From: a virus
IMG/VR virus record: IMGVR_UViG_3300035156_000362
Span: 1-38,634 of that record
Length of the DNA: 38,634 bases
Direction: 5' to 3' (one strand)
Shown here in pieces: positions 7,198 through 14,630 of this stretch (position 1 is its first letter; the number at the start of each line of letters is the position of its first letter). The notes under the pieces are model-generated. The model was not told the origin of the DNA. It saw only the letters and a list, made by a program, of their open reading frames with translations, and made no database searches. Position numbers and translations under genes: made by a program.

Positions 7198-7781
7198 GCG
7201 ACGAGCGCATCATCGACGAGGCGCCCGGCGTCGTCGCCAGTCCTGCGCGCCTGGAGGCGTGGGCGCGGACCGCGCGGGCAGGCGACCGGTTCGTGTATGC
7301 GACGCGCTGCTCGCTGCCCCCCGGCTCGGCCGGGGCGGCATGCGCGCGCATGCTGGCGGCGCGCGAGCTGGTGAACCTGGCGCGATACCGCGTGTGTCCC
7401 GAAGAGTTCGGCGACACGGGCGTGTTCTCGTACTTCGCCGAGCGGACCAGCCGCCCCTGGTCGGATGCTCCCGCCGCCGTCGCACGGCCGCCGCGGTCGG
7501 TGCTGTCGGCGCCGCGCCTCGTGGGAGAGGTGGACGAGGCACTGGAGTGGACGGCCGTGGACCGGGTGCTGCCGATCCTGTCGCGGGCGGCCCAGTTTCG
7601 CCGGCCGTGTCCGACCAACCATCGGCTGGCCGAGTTGGCGGAGCTGGACGTGGCGACGGTCGAGGCGTCGATCGGCGCGCTGAAGTCGCTGCACATCATC
7701 TCGATCGCTCATGTCTCCCCGCCCACGTACCGGCTGGTGACGATCGTCGCGACCGCCGCGCGCACGGGGCTTGCGGCATGA
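7194..7781 (+). CDS. Phage protein with winged-helix-like C-terminus
   Basis: A 195-aa product from GTG 7194 overlapping the previous stop. The N-terminal half has no recognised fold. The C-terminal half (TNHRLAELAELDVATVEASIGALKSL, then ISIAHVSPPTYRLV) reads as a winged helix, with two helices, a recognition helix and a beta wing. Such proteins in early operons are often replication or transcription accessory factors. It ends by overlapping the methylase-like gene by four bases. Function is not known. Confidence 0.65.
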   Translation: MSDERIIDEAPGVVASPARLEAWARTARAGDRFVYATRCSLPPGSAGAACARMLAARELVNLARYRVCPEEFGDTGVFSYFAERTSRPWSDAPAAVARPPRSVLSAPRLVGEVDEALEWTAVDRVLPILSRAAQFRRPCPTNHRLAELAELDVATVEASIGALKSLHIISIAHVSPPTYRLVTIVATAARTGLAA

Positions 7782-9004
7782 AGCGGCGGACCTTCGAACA
7801 GGTGCGGCGCGAGGAGATCGTGGCGGAGCGCGGCGGCATCCTCGGCCTGCGCCGCGAACGCGAGCGGCAGATCGATCGGATCGCGGCGCGCGGCAGGCTG
7901 ACGATCGAAGAGGCTTCGGCGGTGAAGAACGAGCTGCGCGCCTTTGCCGACATGATCGCGACCGGATTGTACCGCGAGGCTGCGGACCCGGTCGGGGTGC
8001 GCGCTACGCCGGAGCTGCTGCGGGTGCTGGAGCCGGGGCGCATCCTGGCGGTGCATGTCAAGGATCGCATCCGGCCGGGCGGGATGGACGGGCTGGGCTT
8101 CCAGACGGTGGACCCGTTCTCCGACGAGTGCGTGGCGCATTATCGCCGCCACGGTTTCGCCTTCCTGTCGCGGCGTACGATCGTCACCGACGTGGTGCGG
8201 GAGAACGCGCAGACCTATCGCCTCGGCTGGACCGAGCATTGCAAGGATGGGAGCCGCCAGGGCGGCGGGATGCCCGAATATCTGCTGGTGTTCAGGAAGC
8301 CGCAGACGGACCGCGCGCGCGGCTATGCCGACCGCCCGGTCGTCAAGCCGAAGCCGCTGGTTGATCTGGAGGACGGCCGGATCGTCGACTGGGACGATGC
8401 GCGGGTGCGCAACTACAAGGCACGGCTGGTGGCGAACAGCGGCTATTCGCCGTCGCGCTGGCAGAACGACGCCAGCGGGTTCTGGCGATCGTCGGGGAAC
8501 CGGGTGCTGACGCCCGCCGATCTGGAGGGGCTGCCGCATGACGGCATCTATCAGCTGTTTCGCGGCTGGTCGTTCGCGAACGTTCACGAGCACGAGCATC
8601 ACGTCGCGCTGACCGAGTCGATGGAGCGTCGTCAGGCGCTCCCCACCGACTTCGCGCTGCTGCCGGCGCAGAGCTGGCATCCGGAGGTGTGGACGGACGT
8701 GGCGCGGATGCTGGGCGCGAACACGCTGCAGGCGGCGAAGGGCCGCGAGCAGCATCTGTGCCCGCTGCCGTTCGACATCGTCGACCGCGCGATCGGGCTG
8801 TGGAGCGAGCCGGGCGAGCTGGTCTACGATCCGTTCGGTGGGCTGATGACGGTGCCGATGCGGGCGGTGAAGCTCGGCCGGCGCGGCGCGGCAAGCGAGC
8901 TCAACCCGGGCTATTTCGCGGACGGGGTGCGGCTGCTGCGCGAGCAAGATGCTGGCAGGGCGACCGGGAGCCTGTTCGATCTGCTCGACCAGGTGGCGGC
9001 GTGA
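7778..9004 (+). CDS. DNA methylase-like protein lacking the DPPY motif
   Basis: A 408-aa protein from ATG 7778 related to beta-class N4/N6 DNA methyltransferases of phages. The C-terminal SAM-binding motif I is clear (YDPFGGLMTVPMRAVKLGRRG, then ELNPGYF), and the family segments LAVHVKD, TIVTDVVREN, RLGWTE and GMPEYLLVFRKP follow in order before it. The N-terminal part that should hold the catalytic (D/S)PP(Y/F) motif IV is absent; a 65-residue basic coiled-coil-like stretch stands in its place. No DPPY, DPPW, SPPY or SPPF occurs anywhere. It may be inactive, a DNA-binding relic or the partner of a separate catalytic chain. It is coupled to the genes on both sides. Confidence 0.8.
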   Translation: MKRRTFEQVRREEIVAERGGILGLRRERERQIDRIAARGRLTIEEASAVKNELRAFADMIATGLYREAADPVGVRATPELLRVLEPGRILAVHVKDRIRPGGMDGLGFQTVDPFSDECVAHYRRHGFAFLSRRTIVTDVVRENAQTYRLGWTEHCKDGSRQGGGMPEYLLVFRKPQTDRARGYADRPVVKPKPLVDLEDGRIVDWDDARVRNYKARLVANSGYSPSRWQNDASGFWRSSGNRVLTPADLEGLPHDGIYQLFRGWSFANVHEHEHHVALTESMERRQALPTDFALLPAQSWHPEVWTDVARMLGANTLQAAKGREQHLCPLPFDIVDRAIGLWSEPGELVYDPFGGLMTVPMRAVKLGRRGAASELNPGYFADGVRLLREQDAGRATGSLFDLLDQVAA

Positions 9005-9591
9005 TGGCGGACGAAGTGGACATGGCCGTCGAGCTGGAGGCCGAGCACCTGGCGCGCAGCATCGCACAGGCTCGGATACCGATACCGCCCGGCAAACCGG
9101 GCGAGTGCGACAGCTGTGGTGAGGATTGTCCTCGCCTGGTCGATGGTCGCTGCGCTCCATGCCGCGACGGGCGCCAGCGTCTCGGAGGGGCACTCGGACG
9201 GCCCGTGCCATCTGTCAAAACCATTCACGAGGAGCCTGACATGCCAGCTAACCCTGCGCCCGCGACGAAACGGACGATCACCTTTGCGGCTTCGGGCGAG
9301 ATCCTGAAAGCGATTGAGGCTCGCGCAAAAGCTGGCGACGGTGTGGTTGGCCGCGCTGCGGTGGAGCTGGTCGAGCTCGGCCTGGTACAGCTGGCGTCGC
9401 CGGCGTTTGAGCCGCAGCCGTCGGTGCCTGCGATCGCCGATATTCACATCGATGCGCTGCTCGGCGAGGTTCGGCGTCGCTTCGAGCATGCCGGCGATCG
9501 CTCGGCCGAGCTGGCCGCGACCCTTCGCGCCGATGCTGCCGAGGATCGGCTCGCACGGCTGCGCGCCGCCCTGGAAGAACCGCCCGTCTGA
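9004..9591 (+). CDS. DksA/TraR-type zinc finger joined to an unknown domain
   Basis: The frame from ATG 9004 gives 195 aa. Residues 1-60 match small phage DksA/TraR-type proteins: an acidic helix (MAVELEAEHLARSIAQARI), then CDSCGEDCPRLV and CAPCRD, a four-Cys zinc finger. Such proteins usually end soon after the second CxxC. Here the frame continues without a stop into a further 115 residues with a helical RHH-like feel (TFAASGEILKAIEARAKAG). A strong GAGGAG site lies seven bases before an in-frame ATG at 9241, so the second part may also be made alone as a 116-aa protein. Role unknown; DksA-type proteins act at RNA polymerase. Confidence 0.7.
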   Translation: MADEVDMAVELEAEHLARSIAQARIPIPPGKPGECDSCGEDCPRLVDGRCAPCRDGRQRLGGALGRPVPSVKTIHEEPDMPANPAPATKRTITFAASGEILKAIEARAKAGDGVVGRAAVELVELGLVQLASPAFEPQPSVPAIADIHIDALLGEVRRRFEHAGDRSAELAATLRADAAEDRLARLRAALEEPPV

Positions 9592-9683
9592 GGTTCGCGA
9601 GCGCGGCCCCCGACGCGAGATTCCACCGCCGGCGGGACGGTGCTCGCGAGCATCCCGCCACCCTTTTTGGAGAATAGCCGCCA

Positions 9684-12600
9684 GTGTCCGCGTCCACCCT
9701 GCCGTCCGCCATGTGCTCGGCGGCGCTGCAATATGCGCGTCGAGGGTGGCCCGTGTTCCCGTGCCGGGAGCGCGACGAGACGCGCGTCATCGGCGGCGCG
9801 GGCGGCAAGACGCGCACCTTCAAGGCGAAGGCGCCGTACACCGGCAACGGGCTGAAGGACGCGACCACCGACGAGCAGCGGATCCTCGCCTGGTGGCGCG
9901 AGCATCCCGAGGCGCTGATTGGCCTGCCGACGGGCGCGAACGGGTGCTTCGTGCTCGATTTCGATCCGCGGGTCGAAGAGGAGGTCGACCCAGACACCGG
10001 CGAGGTCACCGGCCGGCGGGAGTGGACGCTCGAGCAGCTGAAGACCGACCTGGAGGCGCAGATGGGCTGCGCGCTGCCGCGATCGGTGACCGCGGTCACC
10101 CAGTCGGGCGGGGTGCACGTCTACTTCCGCCAGCCTGCCGGTGAGCCGATCCGCAACCGCGGCAACCTGCCCGAGCATGTCGATGTGCGCGGACTGGGCG
10201 GATACGTCATCGCGCCGCCCTCGGTGCTGCCGGAAACGGGTGCTCGGTATCGCTGGTTCGATCGGGGGGGCGACTGGCGCGATGACGCGGCGATCGCTGA
10301 TGCGCCGGCGCAGCTGGTCGACATCCTGCGGGCGAGCAAGGCGAAGGCGCGGGATCGGTCTGCCGGCGCCGGCGAGGAGATCGCGGATGAACGGCCTGTG
10401 CGTCGCGCGAGCCTGCCGGCCGGCGACGACGAAGCGGTGCGCCGTTATGCGATGCGGGCTCTGGACCATGAATGCAGCGAGCTGGCGGCGACGCCGATCG
10501 GCGGCGGCCGCCACGGCGGGCGCAACAACGGCATCTTTGCGGCCGGGCTAAAAATGGGCGGACTGGTCGCCGCAGGGGCGATCTCGCTCGGCGTCGTCCG
10601 CGCGGCGCTGCTCGACGTCATCGACCGGATGCCGGGCAACCAAGATCCCGATGGAGCGCACCGGACGCTGGAGAACGGCCTCTCTCGAGGTCAGGAAAAT
10701 CCTCGCGACCTCGCAGAGGTCGCGGCATCGTCGCGCGCCCGTCAGGAGCGCGCGCCCTCTCGCGGCACGCCCGCCGCCACCGCGCAGCCCTCGCGTGGCG
10801 GGGATTTCAGTCAACCCTTCCACAATGGAGGGCATCCGCTGACTGATCTAGGGGAGGCCGAGGCGGACCGGCTCAAACGCGTGGCGCGGGCGTGGCTGGT
10901 GCGGCGTCTGGAGCATCTGGAGCCGTCGCGCGACACGCTGTCGAAGCTGGCGTTCGGGGTGGGTCGGCGCATCGCGGCCGGGCTGCTGGACGAAGAGTCT
11001 GCGCGGGTGTTGCTGGCGGCTCCTGCCGAGACCGTCGCCGATCTGACGCCGGCCGACCTCGACCGGGCGCTGGACGATGGATACGCGCGCGGGTTCGACC
11101 TGGAGCCGCTGCTGCTCGCGATGCGCTGCGCCGGTCATCCCCTCACACCGTTCGGGATCGCGGAGCGGTTTCGCGATCGGTTTGGGCACGATTTCCGCTT
11201 CACCACCGCGAAGGGCTGGGTCGGTTGGGACACACGGCGGTGGAAGGTGCTCGACCAGGACGAAAAGACACCGCCGGCGGAGGTGATCGCGGCGGTGTTC
11301 GACACGATCCGCAGCCTGCAGGATGAGGCGCGGCTGATCGGCGACACCGGCGTGCGCTGGCGGCTTATCGACCGGATCGGGCCACGTGGCGGTGAGCAGC
11401 AGGAGCTGGACCTCTACGACGATCAGAACCCGCACGGGCTCGATCGATGGATCATGAAGGGCAAGGGCTTCGTGCTGTTCTCGGACACCGTGCGCGCATT
11501 CGGTCGCGCGTCGGAAACGACGGGAATGCCCGCGGCGGTCGCGGCGCTGGCGCGTCGCTGGCTGACGGTGCCGATCGAGCAGTTCGATCGCGATCCCTTC
11601 GCCGTCAACGTGATGAACGGCACGCTGCGCTTCCGGTGCGAAGAAGCGCCTGACGGCGCGCGCCGGGGCACGGTGGAGCTCGCCGACCATTGCCGCGAAG
11701 ACCTGCAGACGAAGCTGTCGCCGGTGGTGTACGACCCGGCTGCCCCCGCGCCGCGGTACGACAAGATGTTCGCCTGGGCGCAACCCGACGCACCGATGCG
11801 GCGCTACCTGCACCAGCTCGGCGGCTATGCGCTGACCGGTGACGCGGGCGAGCAGAAGCTGTGGTTCTGGTACGGACGCGGGCGCAACGGCAAGGGCACG
11901 ACGCTGGACGTGTGGCAGCACGTCGCGGGCGATTACGCCGACACGATCCCGATCGGCAGCTTCCTCGACCAGGGGATCAAGAAGCGCGGCGATCAGGCCT
12001 CACCCGATCTGGCCAAGCTGGGCGGTGTGCGGCTGCTGCGCTCGTCAGAGCCGGGCCGCAACGAGAAGCTGGACAGTGCGCTGATCAAGCTGGTGACGGG
12101 TGGCGACCCGCTGCCGGTCAGGATGCTGCATCGCGGGTTCTTCAACCTCCAGCCCCTCTTCAAGCTCATCATCATGGGCAACACGCGGTTCGATATCCCG
12201 GACACTGACGACGGTATCTGGAGTCGGATGAAGCTGGTCCCGTGGCTGCGCAACATCGAGAAGCCCGAGGCCGGTGTCGCGGACTGGCCCGAAAAGGACC
12301 CGAAGCTGCCCGCGAAGATCATCGCCGAGGAGGCGTCGGGCGTGCTCAACCGGCTGGTCGAGGGGCTGTTGGATTATCTGTCGCATGGGCTGGTCGAGCC
12401 CCAGGGCGTGACCGCCGCGACCGAAGCGTATCGCGATGCCAGCGATCCGATCGCGCGGTTCATGCGGGCGTGTACCGTTCCCGAGGCCGGATCGCGCGTG
12501 CAGTCCTCTGCCCTGCACGCGGTCTTTGTCGCCTGGTGCCGGGTCGCGGGCGAGAGCGAGTGGAAGAACAAGGGCTTCTCCACTGCGCTCGCCGAGAAGG

Positions 12601-12785
12601 GATATGAGAAGAAAACGTCGAATGGCGTGTGGTGGCTGGACATCGCCATGACCCGCGAGGTCGGCGACTTCGTGGATGACGAGGGCAGGCCGCGCACGCT
12701 GATCGAGGAAGATGGCGATGACCGGGTGCTGGACGCGATGGGCTCTCGCCCCTCGTCCGACTTCGACGACGACATGCCGCCATGA
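9684..12785 (+). CDS. Primase-polymerase with D5/P4-type helicase
   Basis: A 1033-aa replication protein. The start is GTG 9684, with GGAG about 15 bases upstream; ATG 9711 is the alternative. The N-terminal primase-polymerase domain shows GWPVFPC, the metal-binding DFD at 92-94 and GVHVYFRQ with H145, then GGYVIAPPS. A middle D5-like region precedes a superfamily 3 helicase with Walker A GRGRNGKGT at 731-739 and downstream GGDPLPVRMLHR and IIMGNTRF segments. The C-terminus resembles the D5/P4 winged-helix region. One protein can thus unwind and prime the phage origin. The repeat region immediately after the gene is the best origin candidate in the window. Confidence 0.93.
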   Translation: MSASTLPSAMCSAALQYARRGWPVFPCRERDETRVIGGAGGKTRTFKAKAPYTGNGLKDATTDEQRILAWWREHPEALIGLPTGANGCFVLDFDPRVEEEVDPDTGEVTGRREWTLEQLKTDLEAQMGCALPRSVTAVTQSGGVHVYFRQPAGEPIRNRGNLPEHVDVRGLGGYVIAPPSVLPETGARYRWFDRGGDWRDDAAIADAPAQLVDILRASKAKARDRSAGAGEEIADERPVRRASLPAGDDEAVRRYAMRALDHECSELAATPIGGGRHGGRNNGIFAAGLKMGGLVAAGAISLGVVRAALLDVIDRMPGNQDPDGAHRTLENGLSRGQENPRDLAEVAASSRARQERAPSRGTPAATAQPSRGGDFSQPFHNGGHPLTDLGEAEADRLKRVARAWLVRRLEHLEPSRDTLSKLAFGVGRRIAAGLLDEESARVLLAAPAETVADLTPADLDRALDDGYARGFDLEPLLLAMRCAGHPLTPFGIAERFRDRFGHDFRFTTAKGWVGWDTRRWKVLDQDEKTPPAEVIAAVFDTIRSLQDEARLIGDTGVRWRLIDRIGPRGGEQQELDLYDDQNPHGLDRWIMKGKGFVLFSDTVRAFGRASETTGMPAAVAALARRWLTVPIEQFDRDPFAVNVMNGTLRFRCEEAPDGARRGTVELADHCREDLQTKLSPVVYDPAAPAPRYDKMFAWAQPDAPMRRYLHQLGGYALTGDAGEQKLWFWYGRGRNGKGTTLDVWQHVAGDYADTIPIGSFLDQGIKKRGDQASPDLAKLGGVRLLRSSEPGRNEKLDSALIKLVTGGDPLPVRMLHRGFFNLQPLFKLIIMGNTRFDIPDTDDGIWSRMKLVPWLRNIEKPEAGVADWPEKDPKLPAKIIAEEASGVLNRLVEGLLDYLSHGLVEPQGVTAATEAYRDASDPIARFMRACTVPEAGSRVQSSALHAVFVAWCRVAGESEWKNKGFSTALAEKGYEKKTSNGVWWLDIAMTREVGDFVDDEGRPRTLIEEDGDDRVLDAMGSRPSSDFDDDMPP

Positions 12786-12800
12786 GGCGATCGGACTGCA

Positions 12801-12972
12801 ATCCTTCCGGGTCGGAAGGGTGGCGGATGGATCGCGGAAGGGAAAAGCGCAGGATTTCTGCGCCTGTGGAAGGGTTGGAAGGGTTTTCGCGATGTTGCCC
12901 GTATCATGTGCGCAGGCGCATGCGCGCACGATCACAATATCCGTTTCATCCTTCCACCCTTCCAATCCTTCC
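12801..12972. repeat. Inverted set of GGAAGG repeats, possible replication origin
   Basis: GGAAGGG occurs at 12814, 12836, 12868 and 12877, the last two as tandem 9-bp TGGAAGGGT units. CCTTCC occurs at 12803, 12950, 12958 and 12967, the last three as a cluster in the opposite orientation. Between the two groups lie a short palindromic GC stretch (12908-12929) and a small AT-richer patch (12930-12943). The region is 231 bases long, holds no convincing gene and sits directly after the primase-helicase. Iteron binding by the replication protein is inferred. Confidence 0.5.
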
Positions 12973-13016
12973 ATGAGGAAGAAAGTTATCATTGTTAGTC
13001 AGTGGGTTGAGGTTCG

Positions 13017-13508
13017 ATGATGAGCGGAAGGATTGATCTGCAAGCTTCCATCGCCGGAAGCTTCACGCTGGCGGAGGTGGAAGAGCGGTTGGTCGAAGCT
13101 ATGCTGACCTGCTGGCGTCACGCGGACCGCGAGCGCGGGTGGCAGCGGCTGCGCTCGGCCTGGCCGGAGATCACGCGCGACGTGCTGGCGGGCGACTATG
13201 ACGATCGCGGCGGCGACATGGCTAGCGCGGTGCTGCGGCCGGCGTCGCTGACCCGGCGCGAGGTGGGCGAGATGGAGGAGGCGTTCGGCTGGGTCGAGGT
13301 GCTGGCGCCGATCGACCGCAAGCTGGTCGGGCTTGCGGTGAGCGAGCTGGCGCGCGGGCAGCGGCAGGTGCGATGGGCGCTCGTCATGCGACAGATGGGC
13401 CTGTCGCGGGGTCGCGATGGGCTGCGGATGCGGTACGGGCGGGCGATGGCGCGGGTGTGCCAGCGCGCGAACGCTAGGACTTCCGAGCGGTTGAGCATGT
13501 CAAACTGA
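13017..13508 (+). CDS. DUF6362-like phage protein
   Basis: A 163-aa protein; the ATGATG at 13017-13022 allows either of two starts. The C-terminal half (DRKLVGLAVSELARGQRQVRWALVMRQMG, then GLRMRYGRAM) matches the DUF6362-type family of alphaproteobacterial phages, whose end looks like a sigma-factor-style HTH. The N-terminal half has a WRHADRERGWQRLRSAWP segment usual in that family. It is separate from the primase by the repeat region and is the last gene before the packaging block. It may be a late transcription regulator, but no experiment supports that to my knowledge. Confidence 0.6.
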   Translation: MMSGRIDLQASIAGSFTLAEVEERLVEAMLTCWRHADRERGWQRLRSAWPEITRDVLAGDYDDRGGDMASAVLRPASLTRREVGEMEEAFGWVEVLAPIDRKLVGLAVSELARGQRQVRWALVMRQMGLSRGRDGLRMRYGRAMARVCQRANARTSERLSMSN

Positions 13509-13620
13509 TTAAGTGCGGGGCGCGCAAATTCTCTTGTTCGCGAGATGGGCGATTTGAGCGTATCTCACGCCACACTGAGGCGGACCTGCGGGTCGCGGCA
13601 TCGGTACTCTCCCAACCTTA

Positions 13621-13650
13621 CGGGCGGCGCGGCTTCGGCTTCGCCGCCCG
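13621..13650. terminator. Strong GC hairpin, possible terminator before the packaging genes
   Basis: CGGGCGGCG (13621-13629) pairs perfectly with CGCCGCCCG (13642-13650) around a 12-base loop. There is no T run after it, only CGTCGTTTCC, so an intrinsic terminator is not certain. The rest of the 163-base gap from 13509 to 13671 shows no gene. Confidence 0.35.
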
Positions 13651-13671
13651 CGTCGTTTCCGGGCCGAACTA

Positions 13672-14031
13672 ATGGGCAAGTTGAAGGCGTTGACCCCGCG
13701 ACTGCGCGGGCTGGCGCCGCGGCTCGCCTCGCTCCCGCCTGGTGATCGGCAGGCGTTCGACCGCGACCGGGACCGGCAGCCGTGGCGGCGATGGTACAAG
13801 ACCGCGCGCTGGCAGCGGCTGCGTTGGGCCGTGCTGGTGCGCGACCTGTTCACCTGTCGGTGGCCGGGCTGCGGGCGGGTGATCGCGGACACGAGCGAGT
13901 TGGTCGCTGATCATGTCGTGCCCCATCGGGGCGACCCGGCGCTGTTCTGGGACGCGGGCAACCTCCAGTGCCTCTGCAAGGCCTGCCACGACGGACCGAA
14001 GGCGCGGGCTGAGGCGCGGGCTGCGGGCTGA
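13672..14031 (+). CDS. HNH endonuclease, packaging-associated
   Basis: A 119-aa protein from ATG 13672; the ribosome site is weak. Zinc ligands are C62, C67, C102 and C105. The HNH core is DH at 80-81, N97 and H106. The N-terminus is basic. HNH proteins encoded next to the terminase are known in HK97-type phages to take part in cos cutting together with the terminase, and this gene lies directly before the small terminase gene. That placement favours cos-type packaging, with the cos site likely in or beside one of the two short gaps around this gene. Confidence 0.88.
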   Translation: MGKLKALTPRLRGLAPRLASLPPGDRQAFDRDRDRQPWRRWYKTARWQRLRWAVLVRDLFTCRWPGCGRVIADTSELVADHVVPHRGDPALFWDAGNLQCLCKACHDGPKARAEARAAG

Positions 14032-14167
14032 GCCTGAACGGGCCGAGCCGAGGGGTGAGGCCCCGATCTGGCACGGCCCTTGCCGCACGGGTGGGGGGGG
14101 GGGGGTCGAAAGTCTGGAAGGTCGTCGGCTTCTAGACCGCATACCCCCGTACGCGGAGATTTTTTCC
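14032..14167. other. Gap with a 13-base G tract before the terminase genes
   Basis: A non-coding stretch between the HNH and small terminase genes. It contains an uninterrupted run of 13 G (14093-14105), the longest homopolymer noticed in the window, and GGAG at 14155-14158, which serves as the ribosome site for the next gene. A cos site or promoter could lie here, but I see no sequence proof. Confidence 0.45.
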
Positions 14168-14629
14168 TTGGCTGTTGTGGATTTCGACCTTCTGGGGGAC
14201 CCGATCCCTCCCGGGCATGAGGGTCCGGGGCGACCCGCGCATGAGGCGACCGATGCGAAGCGGCAGAAATGCGTGCTTCTCGCGGCGATGGGCCGGAAGC
14301 GGCCGGAGATCGCGCAGGCGCTCGGCATCGACCAGAAGACGCTGCGGAAACATTATTCCCGCGAGCTGCGCATTCTCGACGCGGCGAGGCTGCGCGTCGA
14401 GGGCGAGCTGCTGATGGCGTTGGCTCGCAAGTCGGGCGACGGCGACACCGGCGCGACCAAGGAATTGTTCAAGCGGCTCGATCGGGCCGAGCTGCGGGAG
14501 CTGGCGCCGGCCGCGAAGAAGCCGAAGCCCACGCCGCTCGGTAAGAAGGAGCAGCGTAAGGCCGACGCTCGGCGCGCGGTGGCGGCCGGCAGCTGGGGCG
14601 ACCTGGTCGACGGCAAGCACTTGAACTGA
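14168..14629 (+). CDS. Terminase small subunit
   Basis: A 153-aa protein. I chose TTG 14168 because GGAG lies nine bases upstream; GTG 14177 would drop three residues. The start DFDLLGDPIPPGHEG and an HTH (KRPEIAQALGIDQKTLRKHYSREL) match phage small terminases with a DNA-binding N-terminus. A helical oligomerisation region follows (ATKELFKRLDRAELRELA), then a Lys/Pro-rich linker and a short tail ending in WGDLVDGKHLN. It binds the packaging site and hands DNA to the large subunit, whose ATG follows one base after this stop. Confidence 0.82.
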   Translation: MAVVDFDLLGDPIPPGHEGPGRPAHEATDAKRQKCVLLAAMGRKRPEIAQALGIDQKTLRKHYSRELRILDAARLRVEGELLMALARKSGDGDTGATKELFKRLDRAELRELAPAAKKPKPTPLGKKEQRKADARRAVAAGSWGDLVDGKHLN

Positions 14630-14630
14630 G

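Noticed and set aside
6353-7699. 448-codon minus-strand frame
   Set aside because: Antisense of coupled early genes, low-complexity Ser/Arg sequence typical of GC-rich shadows.
10848-11921. 357-codon minus-strand frame
   Set aside because: Antisense of the primase-helicase coding region.
12801-12972. CRISPR array reading of the GGAAGG repeats
   Set aside because: Units are too short, unevenly spaced and in both orientations; no spacers and no cas genes.
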